Positions 62,649 to 64,000 of a DNA stretch of 64,000 nt are shown piece by piece (position 1 is the first letter of the stretch; every line of letters starts with the position of its first letter). The position numbers and the translations under genes are program-made. The notes under the pieces were generated by a model. The model was not told where the DNA came from, searched no databases, and was given only the letters and a program-made list of their open reading frames with translations. Location: the NCBI RefSeq assembly GCF_040939455.1, contig NC_134106.1, positions 84,575,001 to 84,639,000 of the forward strand, read 5' to 3'. This stretch comes from Microcebus murinus. Taxonomy: Eukaryota; Chordata; Mammalia; Primates; Cheirogaleidae.

Positions 62649-63582
62649 CTATTTCCTCGCCCAAGGAGGAGTTGAGGATTGCGCCTGCAGACATGACCAC
62701 GGCGCAGCTGCGCAGGCCGCGGGGGTGCAGCTGGCTCAGGGGCACGGCGGGCACCAGCCGCTGCCAGCCGAGAGCGGAGAAGGGCGCCTCGGTGCCGTCC
62801 AGGGTGCGCACGCGCACGCGGCTCCGCAGCCGGCACAGCAGCTCCGCCCTGCTCAGCGCCGCCGCCCGCCGCCCGCGGAAGCGCACCCCGTGCTTGTTGG
62901 CCGTCAGGTAAGCCTTCATCGCCTTCTGCAGGCGCGGGCTCAGCATCTTGGAGGAGACGTTTCCCTTCCAGAGCTGGTACAGCAAGGCCCTGGACATGAA
63001 GGGCCTGCTCTCGTCGTCGACCTCCAACACGTGGGTCCTTCTCTGTCTCCGGTGCCCGTCCTTCACCCGCACGCTCTGGACCTGTCCGGCCGGCAGAGCC
63101 CGCTGCTTCTGGCCTGGCTCCCCGGGGGAAGAGAATCCCAGTGTCCCCTGAGTGTGGCTGTGCCACCCTGGCTGACCAGCAGCAAAAAAGTAGGCGTCGT
63201 CCTCCGCGTAGAAAGCGTTCTGAGATTTTCTCTCCACCTGGGAGGAAAAAAAGTCTTCACTTTCAAAGTCATCTTGCGCCTGGGCCCATTGCTGCAGGTC
63301 ACCAGGTCCCACGTGAAAGGGGCCGGCCGGGCGGCCCGCGGGCAGCGCCGGGTCTGCGTCCATGCTTCCGGGCGAGGCGGGCTCGTGCATGGCGCCCATG
63401 ATGACCCGCTGCTTGCCCTGCACGGGCAGGAGCCTCCTGGTCTCCAGGAAGGAGAAGGAGCTGGGCGCAGGCTCAGCAGGGTTGCTGTCGGTGAAGTAGA
63501 TGAAAATCACCAGAAAGAAGAGCCCCCAAGCGAATATTCCGAACAGCATTCGTTGTCTCCATTGCTTCAGGTGTGGTTTCAT
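62649..63582 (-). CDS. ST6GAL2: ST6GAL2 first coding exon: tail, anchor, stem, start of sialylmotif L
   Basis: This exon encodes residues 1-311 plus the first base of codon 312. The ATG is at 63582-63580 and opens [11 protein letters not shown], as in the mammalian family. Residues 12-30 are a hydrophobic signal anchor, so the product is a type II Golgi membrane protein. Residues 31 to about 230 form the stem, which is Gln/Gly/Pro and charge rich. It contains an NVS sequon (N208) in the conserved stretch around [11 protein letters not shown]. Residues 231-289 begin the catalytic domain. Sialylmotif L begins at C293 ([14 protein letters not shown]) and includes sequon N304. By analogy with ST6GAL1, C293 should pair with C445 in motif S, and C250 with C516. 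The donor site reads GAAATAG|GTGGGT at 62649/62648, phase 1. The exon is very GC-rich and CpG-rich, unlike the rest of the gene. Confidence 0.97.
62690..63430. promoter_or_regulatory. CpG-dense island inside the first coding exon
   Basis: CpG is frequent here, for example around 62700-62900 and 63320-63400, while flanking introns have almost none. It coincides with coding sequence for the stem and early catalytic domain. Family knowledge does not place the main promoter here. It may be an intragenic or orphan CpG island, or simply the result of GC-rich codon choice. Methylation or promoter activity cannot be read from the sequence. Confidence 0.6.
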
Positions 63583-63612
63583 GGCAAGTCTCTGGGGTCA
63601 GCTCCTTGTGAC
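63583..63612 (-). other. ST6GAL2: 5' UTR part of the first coding exon
   Basis: Thirty bases upstream of the ATG lie after a good acceptor: a pyrimidine-rich run ending CTGCTTTAG, read on the minus strand, with the AG at 63614-63613. A second possible acceptor (TGTTTTTCAG) lies about 25 bases further upstream, so the exon could start slightly earlier. Neither choice changes the protein. Confidence 0.6.
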
Positions 63613-64000
63613 CTAAAGCAGGTGGGAGGCAGAATGAACCTGAAAAACAGCCAGATGCTACAGTTAGCCAGTGTGGGACATCTGCTCATACGCTGCCGGA
63701 AACTTCCATCTGGAACAGTGTTTCCAGGCACGGGTGGTGGGTGGGCGTTGGGGGGAGGGGGTATTAGGAGGGTCATCAGAAACTAGAATCATCTCAGAGC
63801 TTAAGCTAAATCCAGCTGTCATATTTACCCGCCCTCAGCCCTGACCTCTGCAAGGCAGGGGACCTCACCATCTCAGCTGAGTGTCTAGGGAGGGAGGAGG
63901 TGGGATGAGTGTATATTTGCGAAAACCTCACTCAGGAGCATATCTGCTTCCCCACCTTGAGAGACACTTAGCAAGGCGCCTGCTAACAAGCTCCCCCTGC
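63613..64000 (-). other. ST6GAL2: 3' end of intron 1 of ST6GAL2
   Basis: This is intron upstream of the first coding exon. I see a G-rich stretch at about 63735-63765 and no recognisable repeat or exon. Confidence 0.6.

Larger units (their letters stand above)
28560..63612 (-). other. ST6GAL2: ST6GAL2 gene, all coding exons, spliced extent
   Basis: The gene encodes beta-galactoside alpha-2,6-sialyltransferase 2, a CAZy GT29 enzyme of the Golgi. The family moves sialic acid from CMP-Neu5Ac to terminal galactose of Gal-beta1,4-GlcNAc; ST6GAL2 is the paralogue known for narrow, mainly neural expression and a preference for oligosaccharide acceptors. Joining coding exons 62649-63582 (934 nt), 53419-53516 (98), 51959-52060 (102), 49567-49741 (175) and 33283-33554 (272) gives 1581 nt, or 526 codons plus stop. 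There are no frameshifts and every boundary is GT-AG. The human protein as I recall it is 529 residues; the small difference falls in the stem near residues 185-196. The paralogue ST6GAL1 is less likely, because the N-terminus and long stem match ST6GAL2 almost residue for residue. The promoter and 5' non-coding exon(s) are outside the window. Confidence 0.97.

Noticed and set aside
62638..63786. 382-codon open frame on the plus strand
   Set aside because: It lies exactly opposite the GC-rich first coding exon of ST6GAL2. The length comes from the rarity of AT-rich stop codons there. The translation shows no domain and continues into intron 1 without splice logic.
1..64000. Search for CRISPR arrays, operons, prophage, tRNA or rRNA genes
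   Set aside because: The DNA is mammalian. The regular repeats found are microsatellites, short tandem duplications and SINEs. The MIR copies derive from tRNA but have no intact tRNA fold.

Overview
This is eukaryotic nuclear DNA from a primate, most likely a strepsirrhine of the lemur type. The evidence is the repeats. Young Alu copies (42873-43210, 27107-27449) carry the strepsirrhine-type central linker, with motifs such as TATAAATAGAAAG and AATTGGCCAACTGA. A short L1 3' end (46312-46440) ends in the strepsirrhine-type CTGTACCCCCATAATATGCC tail. Most of the window is introns, intergenic DNA and old mammalian repeats (L1, L2, MIR, MLT1/MaLR LTRs, ERV-L relic, hAT and pogo-like DNA elements). 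No bacterial, CRISPR, tRNA or rRNA features are present.

One protein-coding gene is supported: ST6GAL2 (beta-galactoside alpha-2,6-sialyltransferase 2), on the minus strand. Five coding exons were joined by hand: 62649-63582, 53419-53516, 51959-52060, 49567-49741 and 33283-33554. All introns are GT-AG, all phases match, and they give an uninterrupted 526-residue protein. It has a short cytoplasmic tail, a signal anchor, a stem, and sialylmotifs L, S, III and VS. The promoter and the non-coding first exon(s) lie beyond position 64000. The stop codon is followed by about 4.7 kb with almost no interspersed repeats, ending near an AATAAA at 28579-28584. I read this as a long 3' UTR.

Layout: 1-28,560 is the intergenic region downstream of ST6GAL2. 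It contains two large minus-strand L1 relics (620-3625 and 20470-24560, the second with a nested LTR and a nested hAT element), an antisense ERV-L pol relic (13140-14530), several LTRs, MIRs and Alus, and stretches with nothing recognisable. 28,560-33,554 is the terminal exon. 33,555-49,566 is intron 5, AT-rich, with a cluster of repeats at 42.8-48 kb. 49,567-53,516 holds exons 5, 4 and 3. 53,517-62,648 is intron 2, which carries an AluJ, a DNA-transposon relic and a direct duplication of about 680 bp. 62,649-63,612 is the GC- and CpG-rich first coding exon. 63,613-64,000 is the end of intron 1.

I did not find a new multi-gene system. The items most worth a second look are: the 680-bp duplication inside intron 2; a piece of intron 5 that resembles part of the gene's own 3' UTR and is flanked by an 18-bp direct repeat; a pair of Pumilio-type sites in the 3' UTR; two young retroposon insertions with clear target-site duplications; and several short perfect tandem duplications.
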